Source of the DNA: Thecamonas trahens ATCC 50062
Taxonomy: Eukaryota; Apusozoa; Apusomonadida; Apusomonadidae
Direction of reading: 5' to 3'
NCBI RefSeq assembly: GCF_000142905.1
Contig: NW_013657643.1
Location: 227,911-291,910 of the forward strand
DNA length: 64,000 nt
Position numbers and translations under genes: made by a program. The notes under the pieces were generated by a model. The model saw only the letters and a program-made list of their open reading frames with translations. It was not told the origin of the DNA and did not search any database. Positions 19,326-31,185 of this stretch are shown here, piece by piece (the stretch's first letter is position 1; every line of letters starts with the position of its first letter).

Positions 19326-20311
19326 ATGCTGCGGGCGTGTGCGCAAGGCGACGCGGATGAGGTGGCACGGCTACTTGCGTTGCAGCCGCTTTCTGCGCTG
19401 GCGCGGAGCGAGGCAGGCGAGACGGCAGCGCACGTGGCGGCGCGGGAAGGACAGGCGGCGGTGCTGGAGATTCTGCTGGGCAATGGAACGGCAGCCGGTG
19501 GGGCGGATCCGTGCGCACGAACGCATCCTGATCTACGGACCCCGCTGCTGGTGGCGGTGTATGGTGGCCATCGTGCGGCGGTGGCGGTCCTGCTCGCCCG
19601 GACCGAGGCGCTGCATGCTCAGGACGCGTCGGGCGCGTCAGCGCTGCACGCCGCCATCGCCTGTGGCGAGGCCGACATTGCCGAGATGGTGTTGGCGGCG
19701 GCGGTGGCAGAGGGCGAGGAGGCGGTGCGAACGGCGGTGGCAAGTCGAACGTGGGCCGGCGCCATTCCGCTTCATGCTGCGGCACTGCAGGGCGCTGCAG
19801 AGGTGGTGACGACTCTGGTGGATGCTGCAGCTGGCGTCGACGGCGCCCTCGTCGAAGAGATGCTGGCTGGACGGACAAAGGGTGGCGCTACCGCGCTCAT
19901 GCTTGCGGTGCTCGCTGGGAGCACTCATGCGGTGGATGTCCTGCTGACAGCAGGCTCTGACAAGATGGTGGCGATGCGAGCAAAGGAGTCTGGCGCCAAC
20001 GCGCTGCACTTTGCTGCGGTCTGCGGCGACGCCACCATCTTTGCTGCACTCCTGCGGCGGGCGCCGGGGCTGGCTAGCAGCTACTCGCGGCATGGGCTGA
20101 CGCCGGTTCATGTCGCAGCCGCCCATGGCCATCACCAGCTTGTGGCGGTTCTCGTGGACGAGCTTGATGGCGACGAGCTGGCTACGGTGCTGGCGCAGGT
20201 GACTGTTGCACGTAGCGGGGTGGGAATGTGGAGCCTGGCCTGACGCCGGAAGACGTAGCGCGGCTGTTTGGCAAGGAGCAGGTCATCCGTGCGCTTGATG
20301 AGGCAGCGTGA
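19326..20311 (+). CDS. Ankyrin-repeat protein (C-terminal frame break)
   Basis: Start chosen at MLRACAQGDADEVARLL, the first ankyrin helix; the frame is open further upstream but without ankyrin pattern. About seven ankyrin repeats follow (GETAAHVAAREGQAAVLEILL, TPLLVAVYGGHRAAVAVLL, SALHAAIACGEADIAEMVL, ANALHFAAVCGDATIFAALL, TPVHVAAAHGHHQLVAVLV). The first frame stops at 20243, but a coding-like tail in the next frame (EPGLTPEDVARLFGKEQ to a stop at 20309-20311) begins right after a GCGGGG run near 20216. One extra G there gives a continuous 328-residue protein. Ankyrin repeats mediate protein binding; the partner is unknown. Stops 40 nt before the convergent coiled-coil gene. Confidence 0.8.
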
Positions 20312-20351
20312 CAGGTGCGGCAGCTGCAGCCGCAGCCGCAGCCTCCTACCT

Positions 20352-21428
20352 TTACTCGGGAGTTGACTCGAGGCCGAGATCGGCGAGCACGGTGCTAGCC
20401 TGGGCCTCGACCTGGTCGATGATGCGCTGAACCTCGGGAAGAATAAGTGAGTCGCCGACCGTGTTGGAGCCTTCGCCCTGGTGGGGGAGGTCTGCGGCCG
20501 GCGGCTCCGCCTCGGGCGATGGGGCTCTGCGTGCCGGCAGTGGCAAGCCGCGAGCACGTAGATGGCGCAGAAGCTCGTCGTAGTCGTTGCGGAGGGAAGA
20601 CTCACGAGCGAGGGCGCGCTTGAGGCGAGCGCCGGTGTCGTCGAGTACGCCGTAGAGGAGCTTGAGCTCGTTGGCCATGCGCCGGTTGTCGCGGACGATC
20701 TGGCGGGTCTCGCGCGAGATGACCTCGAGCGTCGCCTGCTTTGCCCTCTGCTCGAGGTGCTCGAGGCGATCCTGGTAGAGCTGGGCAGCTTGCTCGACCT
20801 GGGCATTAAGCGAGGCCTCCTGGTCGGCGAGCGACTCGATGTTGGCCATGCGCGAGGCGTGGAGCTCGGCCTGCAGCGAGTCCAGCTCCTCTAGAATAAA
20901 GTCTTTGGAGGCCTTGAACTCGCGAAGCTCGATGGTCTCGACCTCCAGGCGTTCGTACTCGTAGTGGGCCGAGTCGAGCTCGGACTCGAGCTCGAGAATG
21001 CGGGCCTCGTACTTGTGGGCCACCGCGGCAAGCTCGGCCTCAAACGCCGACGCCGACGCCGACAGCTTTGACTGCGTCGCCGACAGCGTCGCCTCGCGAT
21101 CGGCGAGCTCCTGGTTGAGAAAGGAGATCATGAGCTGCGGATCACGGTCATCGTGAGCAAGCGCCGTCCGTAGAAGCGTGTTCTCTCGTGACAGCCGCTG
21201 GACCTGGCCCCTGTACTTGGTCACCTCCAGCCCTTCTTTCCGCAGCGCCTCCCTCAGTTTGCGCACCTCCTCGGTCTTCTCGGCCAGCTCCCTCTTGGCC
21301 TCGCGCCCGCCGGTAGCCTTCCCGCCTCTGCCACGCTTGCCGGTCTTCCTTCCCCGCCCCACCACTCCTGCTGCAAGCCCAGCTACTGTCCCCGGCCCCA
21401 CCGTGGCCTCCGCCTCGCCCTCCTGCAT
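20352..21428 (-). CDS. Coiled-coil protein, possibly BBOF1/CFAP157 (DUF4515)-like
   Basis: 358 residues, no intron. A Gly/Arg/Lys-rich N-terminus (1-50) is followed by almost continuous coiled coil (about 50-290) and a Pro-rich tail. The pattern ELADREATLSATQSKL...LEEELDSL-like core then ISRETRQIVRDNRRMANELKLL resembles the end of the DUF4515 domain of basal-body-orientation factor 1 and CFAP157 (HRVIRENIALNNEL in animals). That would place it at the basal body or axoneme. The match rests on pattern only, so a generic coiled-coil protein is an acceptable alternative. It lies 91 nt downstream of the stop of the next minus-strand gene and may share its promoter region. Confidence 0.6.
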   Translation of the reverse strand: MQEGEAEATVGPGTVAGLAAGVVGRGRKTGKRGRGGKATGGREAKRELAEKTEEVRKLREALRKEGLEVTKYRGQVQRLSRENTLLRTALAHDDRDPQLMISFLNQELADREATLSATQSKLSASASAFEAELAAVAHKYEARILELESELDSAHYEYERLEVETIELREFKASKDFILEELDSLQAELHASRMANIESLADQEASLNAQVEQAAQLYQDRLEHLEQRAKQATLEVISRETRQIVRDNRRMANELKLLYGVLDDTGARLKRALARESSLRNDYDELLRHLRARGLPLPARRAPSPEAEPPAADLPHQGEGSNTVGDSLILPEVQRIIDQVEAQASTVLADLGLESTPE

Positions 21429-21518
21429 CCACTCCTCGGCCTGAGGCGTGTCGTCAAGTGCTGCCGCCCATCTTGGCCGGGCTGCCTACAACTGGCAGAG
21501 TGAGGGGCAGCGGGGGTG

Positions 21519-22975
21519 TTACTCATCGTTCCCGCCATCGTCGGGGTCGTCGGCGTCGGCGCGCTCGATGTCGTCGGGAATGTCGATGGGGACCACGTCG
21601 CCGTCATCGTTGATGTGAGCCTCGCCCTCAAAGTAGCTGATGTCGGCAGCCATGAAGCGGAAGGTGTACGGGCCGTCGATGCCAGGTGCTTCTGGCTGCG
21701 GAAAGGCGACGGTCGGCGGCGTTGTGGTGCCGGCAAAGAACTGCGGCCACGACATGGCGAGATCGACGGCCGGGCGGGCCTGCCCGTTGGCGTCAAAGAC
21801 CTCAGCTCGGACATCATTGAGCATACGGGCAAACATGGCCGGTGGGGCGTAGAGCGTGGCCTCGATCTTGCGGAACTGGTTGTGGGTGTAGTAGAGCTCC
21901 TGCGAGGACAAAAGTGCCGCTGCCCGCGCGACAGCTGGATCCGGGTTGTTGACCACGGCAAGCCCGCCCTGGGTGGGGTGGGCGAGGATGAACTCGTCGA
22001 CGACAAAGTGTGCGGTCTCGGGCGTGATGAGCGTGCCATCGGCATCGTGCCCGCGGCAGATAAACGTACGTCGCCAGCCTCGGACATGACGCCGACAAAG
22101 GTGTCCGGGTGCGGGGCCGGCTTGTCAAAGGCCGAGACAAGCGGGATGAGGAGCGACGCCATGCAGCGGCCGGAGAAGACTACGTCGAGCGCCTTGCCGT
22201 TCTTTCGCAGCCGCACATCAACCGTCACTCCGGTCGCCAGATGCCGAGTTGGCGAGTTGTTGCGGGCCGTGATGAACGCAGCCTCAAAGGCTTCGTTGTG
22301 GTGGACGGAGGCCCGGGCCGGCGAGGTGATGAAGACCGGCGAGTGGTAGAGCGCCACCAGATCAGCGTAGTCCTCGGCACGGAGCGCGCCGCACGCGCGG
22401 TACTCTGCAGGATGTAGCGGGAAAACGCCGACAAAGCCGTGCGGCATAAAGTCGGCGGTGTGGAGCGGAGGCTCAGAGGACCATCGCTCGCTGCGGCCGG
22501 GGCCTTGGCGGGTTCCAGTCAGGACAGGGTCAGCCACCAGCAGCGCGCCCTGATCGCCGTGATCATGTGGGTCCTGGTTGGTAAACGTCCATCCCATGGT
22601 CTGGGCCGTCTCACCAGGGTAGAACGTCGGCCCGTCGCTCTGCATCTGCAAGAACAGTCCGTTGGTCTGTGCCACCGATTCCATCAGCTCCTGGTTGGTC
22701 TCGGAGCCAAGCGGCAGATGCCACACAGCCTCGGTTCCAGTCACCCACGACCAGCCAAAAGTGACTACAAGCGTATGCGGCGGACATCCGAGCTTGCTTG
22801 CCTTCTCTTCGTCCAGCGCCACCGCCATCGTGCTCGAATCAGGCGAGAGGGTGTCCACCACCGCCGTGCTCTCTACGCCCAGTCGAGCGGCGATAGCCTT
22901 GCGGTACGCCTCGCGAGCAGATGCAAGCTCTTCCGCGCTGCCGCCTTCCCACACCTTACTAGTAGTCACACCCAT
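21519..22975 (-). CDS. Unrecognised protein with N-myristoylation-type start (one frame break)
   Basis: I do not recognise the family. The start at 22975 gives MGVTTSK, a good N-myristoylation signal (Gly2, Ser6, Lys7), which favours it over the upstream in-frame ATG at 22996. The frame runs to about 22071, where it changes: reading on with one base inserted continues as RTFICRGHDADGTLITPE and on through 183 further codons to the stop at 21519, about 485 residues in all. No transmembrane segment. Visible blocks include an aromatic, Asp/His-rich stretch (WTFTNQDPHDHGDQGALLV), MPHGFVGVFPLHPAEYRACG, and a very acidic tail (DDGDVVPIDIPDDIERAD). Likely cytoplasmic or membrane-tethered. No function assigned. 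Confidence 0.75.
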
Positions 22976-23362
22976 GAACGCTCTTGACAGAAACAAATGT
23001 GGCGTGTCCGCACGCGTCGACCTTGTATGTGTCGGTGTCGGTGTGTCTTGAGGAGGGTCACTCGCCTTTCTATTCTTCGAAACTTGGGCTCATTGCTTTT
23101 TTTTCGATGGAAACCGAAGCCTTTTCTTCGCCATGGCCGACAGCATTGCCATCATCACCAAGCCACACATCAGCCGCACAACAGCCACATATCAGCATCA
23201 GCCAAAAGTAACATGGGCTCGCCGTGCTTGACAACCGATCAGCTCACCCGCGGGGCTTTGACGCATAAGCAATCAATGAGCATATGTTAATCGTGCCCAC
23301 ATGCGGCGCGTTGGGCAGGTGAGATTGCTGAGTGCTATCTGACTCTGTCGCTAGCTCGTGTC
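22976..23362. other. Divergent intergenic region, orphan / HECT ligase
   Basis: About 390 nt with lower GC than the flanks and a short T8 run near 23097. No gene, repeat or recognised motif seen. Confidence 0.5.
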
Positions 23363-26300
23363 ATGGGCAACGCTGAAAGCCAAGTCAGCGGACGCATGCG
23401 ACGTGCGAGCGAGCCCTTTGCAAGGGCAACAGCTACCGCTGAACCAACCCATGTGCAGACCAATGATGATGCAGAGTCTGCTGCTTCCCTCCCTGTCACC
23501 GCTATCCTCTCCTCCTTGGCTCGCCCAGATTCATGTACGTTCCCCCCCCCCCCCTCCTCCTCCTCCTCCCTGCCCTCCCCTGCCCTCCTCCTCCCCACAC
23601 TGACGGAACATATGGCCTTCCCCCGACCACCACCTCCTCACCCCCCCCCCCCCCCCCCTCACCCCCATCCCCTTCTCCCGCTGTGCAGCTGGTGCTCGAG
23701 ACCTACGGCATGAGATTGCTTCCGTTCTGGCTGCAGGTGGGGCGCTGACCTCGATCGACTCGAGGACTCGCGAGGTGGAGCACATGCTGGAGGAGATCAT
23801 GGCGGTGGCGAGGCATACTGGGCATGATGAGAGTGGCAGAGAGGAGGATGCTGCTCTGCCGCCGCTCCCGCCGCCGATTAGACATGTCGAGTCGCCGCAT
23901 CCGTACCGCAACTCCATGGACGAGACGTGGCAGGTGGAGATTCCCGGCGCACAGGGTCTGGCCCTCTCCTGGGCGCCCAACTGCAAGACCGAGACGCGGT
24001 ACGACAAGGTGTATGTGTACCGATCAGCAGGCCACTCTGACGAGGTCGCCATGTTTACCGGTACCAACTTTCGTGGGCTCACTATCGACAACACCGATCG
24101 GGTCTACATCCGGCTCGTCACCGACTCCTCCAACACCGAGTGGGGCTTTGCGGTCGACATCGCCGCCACAGCCATGGCTGGTCCACTCACAGCACCGCCG
24201 CCTGCACCGCACCTGCCGGCTGACCTCGCCCATCTCGCTTCCGCGTCCGGCGCGCCTGGCGCTACCGCTGGCGCCGCCGATGCCGCTGCGATGCAGGCCG
24301 CCGCCACCAACACTATGCTCGCGTGCGTGGTGGAGCTGATGAAGGCGCAAGCCGCCACTTCGCCGCAGCTCAACACCTTTATCCTCTCGGCTTTTGCTGA
24401 CCTCATGGCTGGCGCCGGGCCGGGCTCGCTCCTCGACGTCTCGCCGCTCATCGGCACCGCCCTCGACCACTTTCGCCGCTACGTCGCCGAGCTCATGGCT
24501 GCCGACGACACGGTCGCGCGGCAGGCCCTCCTCCCGCGCGAGCTCGAGCCCAAGGTCACCATGCTCATGGCTGCCATGCCCATTGCATCGGGTTCACTCG
24601 CGGCGCTGCTCCATCTTCTCCCACAACTCTTCTCAGGCGGCTCGTACAACACGCCAATTGCCCTCGCCCCGCAGCTAGCATCATGGGCGCGGTGGCAGGC
24701 AGAGCTGCCCTCGCCCGGCCCGGCTGCGCTGGCTATGCACATTCCGGAAGATCCGCCCATCGCCTCGTTCTTTGTGTGTCATGATGGCGACCGCGTCGTG
24801 CCTGGCAAGGTCACCTCGGACGGGACGACGCTCTTTGCGCTCCACGCCTCTACGATCCTTGCCGTCGCTACCGGCTTTGGCGCAGCCCGCGCCGGCTCGG
24901 TCGTTCGCGCCGCAGTTGTCCAGGGCCTCTCGTCAGGCGCTTGTCGTGGCCTCTTCTTCTTTGCAGGCACCGGCCTCATTGCATTTACCGACTCGGGCCG
25001 AGTCGTTCGCATCTCGCCCACCACCCTTGCTGTGGAGGCCACTGACATGGTGCCCGAAGAGTTCTCCACCACTGCCCAGCTCTGCTCCGACGGCGTTTAT
25101 CTCTATGCTGTTGCCTACTCGGCCGCGACGACTACCACAGTTGAGGTCTATCATCCTTCAGACCTCGCCCACCCTCTGCGAACTGTTGCCGTCGCCCACG
25201 TTGTGACTGCCAGCGAGCGGGTCTATTTGCCGTACACAAATGGCGAGGTCATGGTCTTCCCGTCCGCAAATCGACTCGTCGCAGTCTCGCTGCGGTCTGG
25301 CGACCTCGTCCGCTCCCGTCCAATCTCGCCTGCTGAGCCATCGGCGCTCACCGAGCCGCTGCCGGGCTTCCCCGCCCCGCTCCGCTCGGCATTGCTTCGT
25401 GCGTACGATCCCGCCACCAACGCGGTGTGGGTTGTCGCTCAGTGTGGTCTCGTTGCTGCGCTCCCCTGCCCAGGAATCGTCCACCCTGTCCCGTCCGACA
25501 TCGTCCATGCGCAGGCCCGTGCCTCTATTCTTAGTCCCTTCGTTGAAGTGGGCCGTGCTGGTGCGTCTTTGAGTGGAAGCGTGCTCACCCAAGGCCGTGC
25601 CGGCTTTGCCATGCTCCATCTCATCGACTTTCACCTGGCGCCTCTGCTTCCGACCTGGCTCGCTGCCGGCGATGAGAGCGGATCGGCACTGCCGCTCCCG
25701 GTCTCGGCAGAGTCGCAATGGGTGAGCAAGCTGCCGTTTGCGCTCGAGTTTGCGCCGCACGCCGACGTGTTTGGCCCGATGGTGGACCTGCTCCGCGCTG
25801 CTGCTGTTGCCGCCACGCCCACCGGGTGGTGGTCAGACAAGGTGGCAGGCACAGCGCCGATCTCCAACGCTGACTGGCTCGGCCTCTCGGACGCGCCGCA
25901 GGCCGACCGCATCTACGCGCTTCTTGTCGTTCTTCGCATGCTCCTTACCCAGTGCGTTCACCTCTCGCGGTTTGGTCGCTCCGCCGCCGACTACGGCATG
26001 ACCCGCAGCGTCTCGTCCGCGCTGGTCGAGATGCTGTACGGACTCATCAATTTTCCGCTCGAGGCTACGTGGGCGGCGGCGCAGCTTGCTGCCGCCAAGC
26101 GCGTCCGAGCCCACGCGCTCGAGCTGGCATCCGGCGTTGGCTTTTCGCACGTCTTCCCCTCTACCGACCAACAGCTCGCAGTCTTTGCCGATCTCCTCGC
26201 AACGCCGGCTGCCGAGCTCGCGCCAGGCAAGGCACGTGTTCTCGGTGCGCTCATCTCATCCGAATCCGACTCGATCTTGGCGTCCTTGGGCGACGCTGGC

Positions 26301-29300
26301 GCCGTCGACGCGTCGCGGAACACCCTCTTTGCCATCCTCGCTCAGCTCGCCCGTGCTGTCGAGACTGTTGCCGCCCGTGCGCCGGTCAGCGAGCTTGTCG
26401 CGTCGCTTGCGAGTCCTGCCTTTGACGCCGTCGCCCGCGACATGCACTGCTCTGAAATCGATCGCTGCCTCGGCGACCTGGCGGCTTCGCCGCTGGTCGA
26501 GCTTCTCGTCCGGGCGCAGACCGTCCTCCACGCTGCGCCTAACCTCGACGGCCTCGCTAGTCTCAAGGCCGACTACGTGGTCCGCCTCTTGGAGCATGCC
26601 ATGACCGAGCTCGACCGTGCCGATGAGCTGGCGGCGGCGCTGCTGGCGGAAGCACCTGTCGCGACAGGCGCGTGCGCCGAGCTCCGAGCCGCAGTGGTCA
26701 TGCGTGCTTTTGACAGTACCTACGGCCAGCTCCTCCCGCATGCGCTTGCCGAGTCTCTTGCTGCGTTGAAATCCTATCCGCGGTTTGCTGGGCGAATGCA
26801 CGGCCTCCTCGCCGCTGTCCTCGCCCGGGCCGAGGCCATTCAGGCTCACTTTGGTCTCGAGGGCGAGGCCGGCTCCGGCTCCTCGCTCCACATGCCACAA
26901 GTTGTCGAGTCGGCGCATCCGTATCCCAACAACGACGACCGCGAGTGGACGATTGCATTTGACGGCGTCGCCGCCATCGAAGCCGTCTTTGACGCCCGCT
27001 GCTCTTCCGAGTCGAACCGCGATACGCTCACGCTCACAGACTCGGCCAACAGGCTGTACGCGTTCTCCGGGCCCAACTGGCAGCAAGAGCCGCTGCAGCT
27101 CACAGGCCCAACCGTATTTGTCTCGTGGCAGTCCGACTACTCGAACAACGACTGGGGCTTCCGCATCACCTTCCGGCCGCAAGTCCGTCAGCCGTTGGTT
27201 CTCGACTCTGTGGCGTCAGCCGCATCGTGGTCGCTCGTCCACGCCCTCGCGTGTATGGTCGGCGAGTCCGATCCCGAGGCACCCGACGTCGCCTCGCTTT
27301 CGCCGCTCGAGCGCAAGTGGCTTGAATCGCCGCTCCTTCACAACGGCTACCGCGAGCCACTGACGCCGGAGGCCAAGGCTGAACTGTTGCTGCTTGTCGG
27401 CTCGCTTGCCGATTATGCTGCTGATGCAGTCACCCCGCTGGTGCTAGCCTGGGACGATCCAGCTGACATTGCGCTGTACCACACTTTTGTCGCTGTTCAC
27501 CTCCACCACGCGTCGGCTGTTGGCGCCGCCTCCAGCCTGGCGGCCGCGCTCGCGGCTGGCACTCGCCCGATCAAGCCGCCGGCGTGGCTTGCCGCCGCGT
27601 GGGAGGCCGCTGGGAAGACGCTCAAGTGGCTGGAGGGCTTGCTCTCAGCCGACAAGTCGGCGGCTAGCTCGACACAGCTCACCAGTTCGATCACCGCTGA
27701 GCGCCGGAGGAGCATGGTTGCCGAGCTCTTGACCAAGGCTGACTTTCTGCTCTCGCTAGAGCCGGCGTGTTCGACCGAGCAGGTGTTTGTGGCCAAGGCT
27801 GAGGGTCCACCGGTGGCCGACAAAGCCGCGCCTGGCGACAACAGCGATGCAGGCACGCGGGCACGGGCGCGGTGGCACAAGGCCATGCGCGCCGCGCGCA
27901 TTGTCTCGCGCTTCAAGTCGTGGCAGTCGGCCATGAAGACTGGCTCGGAGCGCCGGTCGCGGGTCCTGAGCATTGGCGCACTCTCGGCCGCCATCCACGG
28001 CTTTGTTGCCACCAAAGACGCGCTCAACGCGTTGAGCCTGACCGAGCTGCTGCAGGCGCAAAAGATCAAGGCCCAGTTGCGGCTCGCCGGCTTTCATGGT
28101 GTGCAAGCGCTACTGCATCCGGCAGAGCCCGGAAGCGCGGTGCTGGACGCCTCGCTCAAGGCGGTCCTCCTGCACGAGCTCGGCCTGGCGTTTGCGTCGA
28201 TGTCGCTGCGCGACATGCTCGCTGCGCCACGGACGCTCTCTGAGCAGTGCCTCCGCGCCCAGTTTGAGCTGCTGGCGTCGATGGCAAATGGGCTGACGCT
28301 CGAGGCTGCGGTGTCAGGTTCAAGCTCGCCCATCGAGCGTCAGCTGCTCACGGTTGCCCTGTGCAACGTCCAGCTTCCGGACGCGCCGAGTGACAAGAGC
28401 CTCTTTCTGCAGTCGGGCGTGCTGGACAAGTTGCTGGACCTGCTGCGGGTGTGCCGCGGTTCGGACGCGCCATCACAGCACCTGTGGAAGACGACCATGC
28501 TCGTGGCCTCGTCGCTAGTCATCCAGATGGTGAGCACGCTTGATCTGGGCTTGGACGGCGCCGCAGCCATCGGCTCGCGGCTGGTGGACGTGCTCATGAC
28601 CGCTCTCGAGGCCGTGCGCCCTAGTATGCCGCAGCAAGCGGTTGTTGCGGTTCTGACTCTGCTGGCGCAAGTCGCGCGCCGGGCACCGCCTCAGCTGGTC
28701 CAGCGCGAGCTCTGCAACCCACCGCGGCTGGCGATGCTGCTACAGACGGCGCGTTGCCACGAGAGTGTCGAAGTTTTGAGCGTTGTTCTCTCACTGCTCG
28801 GCGACATCCTGCCGGGCGCGTCCGAGCCGGGCGCGCTTGCTGCCCAGGTTGTGGTCGGCACGGCTAGCATTCCGCTTGTCCAGGCGCTTGTCCAGGAGCT
28901 TGCTCGTTGCCTCTCCGGCGAGTACGTCACGGTGGGATTGAGCGTCTTTGGCTGCGAAGTGCAGTCTTGGGACGATGCTCAAGGTCTTGCCTCTGATCTC
29001 GCCGCGCTTGTTCGTAAGCTCCTCGATGCGTCTGCCGCGTGGGGCGAGGTGACAAGCACGGTGCTGGATGACGCATTGATGGGAGCGTGTGTGCTCACCA
29101 CGGGTGTTGCGGACGGGTCGATCAGAAGCATGGACGACTTTCTCGCTGCGCCCGAAGTGGTCCGTGGTGCATGGCAAAGTGCGGCTGCGCTCTACGTGCT
29201 TGGCTCGGACCTCCCGCTGCTCCGGGCTGGTGCGGCAGCAAACGCGGTGGCCGACGGCGAGCGCATGCGCCACGGGCGGGTGCTCGCGCTGCGACCGGCG

Positions 29301-31154
29301 CATGCGCTCTTCCTCGCCGACGGGGCGCAGACGCTGTCTGCGGTGTGGCTCCCGCGCGAAGTGCTCAAGCCCCGGCCACTCGCGCCTGTCAAGCGGCCGC
29401 TGGTGGGCGTGGTGTCAGAGCGTGCGCGCGACGCCATCTCTGCACTTGCGTTCTCGTCTACTGGAAACAGCTTTGCGAGCGACAAGTCACTGTCGGCGGT
29501 CTGGGCCGAGCTGCAGTGGCGGGCACTTGAAGTGGTTTCTGCCCTGGTTATCGAGGCGCCACAGGCGCTGGGCGATGACTACCTGCTCACGCTGCTCAAT
29601 TCGCTTGGCTCTGCAGGCTCGTGGACGCTCGAAGCCGATGCAAGCGCGGCGCGGCGGCTCATTCCGACCATTGCGTCGCGGGCAGCCGGGCAGGGCGTGG
29701 TGCCTGGCGGCGGCGCCGGCGGCGTTTCGCACGCGTCTGAGACAGTCTCGGGCGAGCTGTTTGAACCGCTACTGGCCAGGCTCTCGACCGGGAGCTTCAG
29801 CCTCAGTGCGTTTGGTGAGGTACCGGCGACGATCATCGAGCGGGTCTCGTTTGAGGAGCTGCCGCTGCCACCGGGATGGGAGGCGCGGGCGACAGACCTC
29901 GGCCGGCTGGTGTATGTCAATCACACGTCACGGACAACACAATGGGAGGATCCTCGTGGCGAGGCCGCGCTCTCAATGTCGACAATGGTTGCTGGATCTG
30001 GGACTGCGCTTGCGGCGAGTGAGAGTGACGAGCTCGGGCTCAAGGTGTACTCAGCATTCCCTGTGCCGCACTTCGAGTCATCACGGGGGTACATCGCCGA
30101 GAACGCGAGCCTCGGGCCTCAAGTCGCCGGCAACGCCGTCATGGTAACGGCCAAGGCTGTCGACAACGGCGAAAAGCTGAATGCGATGTACGCGCGGGTG
30201 GTCGACGCCGGCGCGGCGCTCATGGTGGTGCCGGACACGCTCAGTTCGCACGTGCAGACGCTGGTGGCAACGTCGCTGGCGGCGCTGGTCCGGCCGGAGA
30301 CCAAGGTGGCGGTGATGGTGAGCCGTGTTGGGAGTCCGATTCTGGGCGAGGTCAACGCGCGCGCTGCGGGGCGCGAGGTCTTTGTCACCTCCGAAGGCCT
30401 GTTTCGGCCGGACCGGATTCTGACTGCCGCGCGGGGCGCGAGCTCGGTAGAGTCCATTCGGCGGGAGCTGGCGGCTGGCTCGCAGTCTGCAGCGGCGGCG
30501 GCGGAGCGGGCGGGTGCGGCGGTCGACATTCCGAGCGCCGTGCCGGACCTCGCGTTTGCAACACGCGCACTCTCGTCGTGGCGCCCGTCGCCGGTGGTCA
30601 ACCTCGGGACTCGGGCCAAGTACCTGAACCTGATGGACGAGCCCGATGGCGGCGCCGGTGCCGACGCCGACGCCGGTGAGGCCGCTGCCGCTTCGGCAGT
30701 GACCCTCGAGTCGGCGTCAAGCGATGCAGGCGGGCGACAGACCATGCTCGAACTCCTGGTTGCAAACTCGAATACCCGCTCGAGGCGCTGCTGGTCAAGG
30801 CGTACACCACGCTTGCGAGTGTCATCCGGCAGCAATTGCTTTGCGATGTCTTCTCGCAGTGGTCGCCTGAGGCGTTTCTCGGTTTTGCCGAGCGCGCCGA
30901 TCCGCAGGCGCTGGCTGCGTTTGTGCACGCGTACGTGCTGACTCAGAAACCATCGGCATATCTCAGGGCATCCAACGTGAACGTTGTTCCATGGCGGCCG
31001 CTGACGCAGTTCTTGGCATCGATCAACGCGCTGTATGCCAAGTCCGCGGCGCCGAGTAAGCGGCCGTTGCCGCAGCCCGAGCCGCAATCGCAGCCCGAGC
31101 CGCAGCCCGAGCCCGAGCCGCAACCCGGACCCGAGCCCGAGCCGCAACCCGAGC

Positions 31155-31185
<31 letters not shown>

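Noticed and set aside
22040-22075. GTACGT donor at the orphan-gene frame change
   Set aside because: Sequence directly after it in the new frame is clearly coding (RTFICRGHDADG), so it is not intronic.
30740-30840. Two separate genes instead of one HECT ligase
   Set aside because: No terminator, promoter or ATG near the junction, and helical coding is continuous when one base is added.
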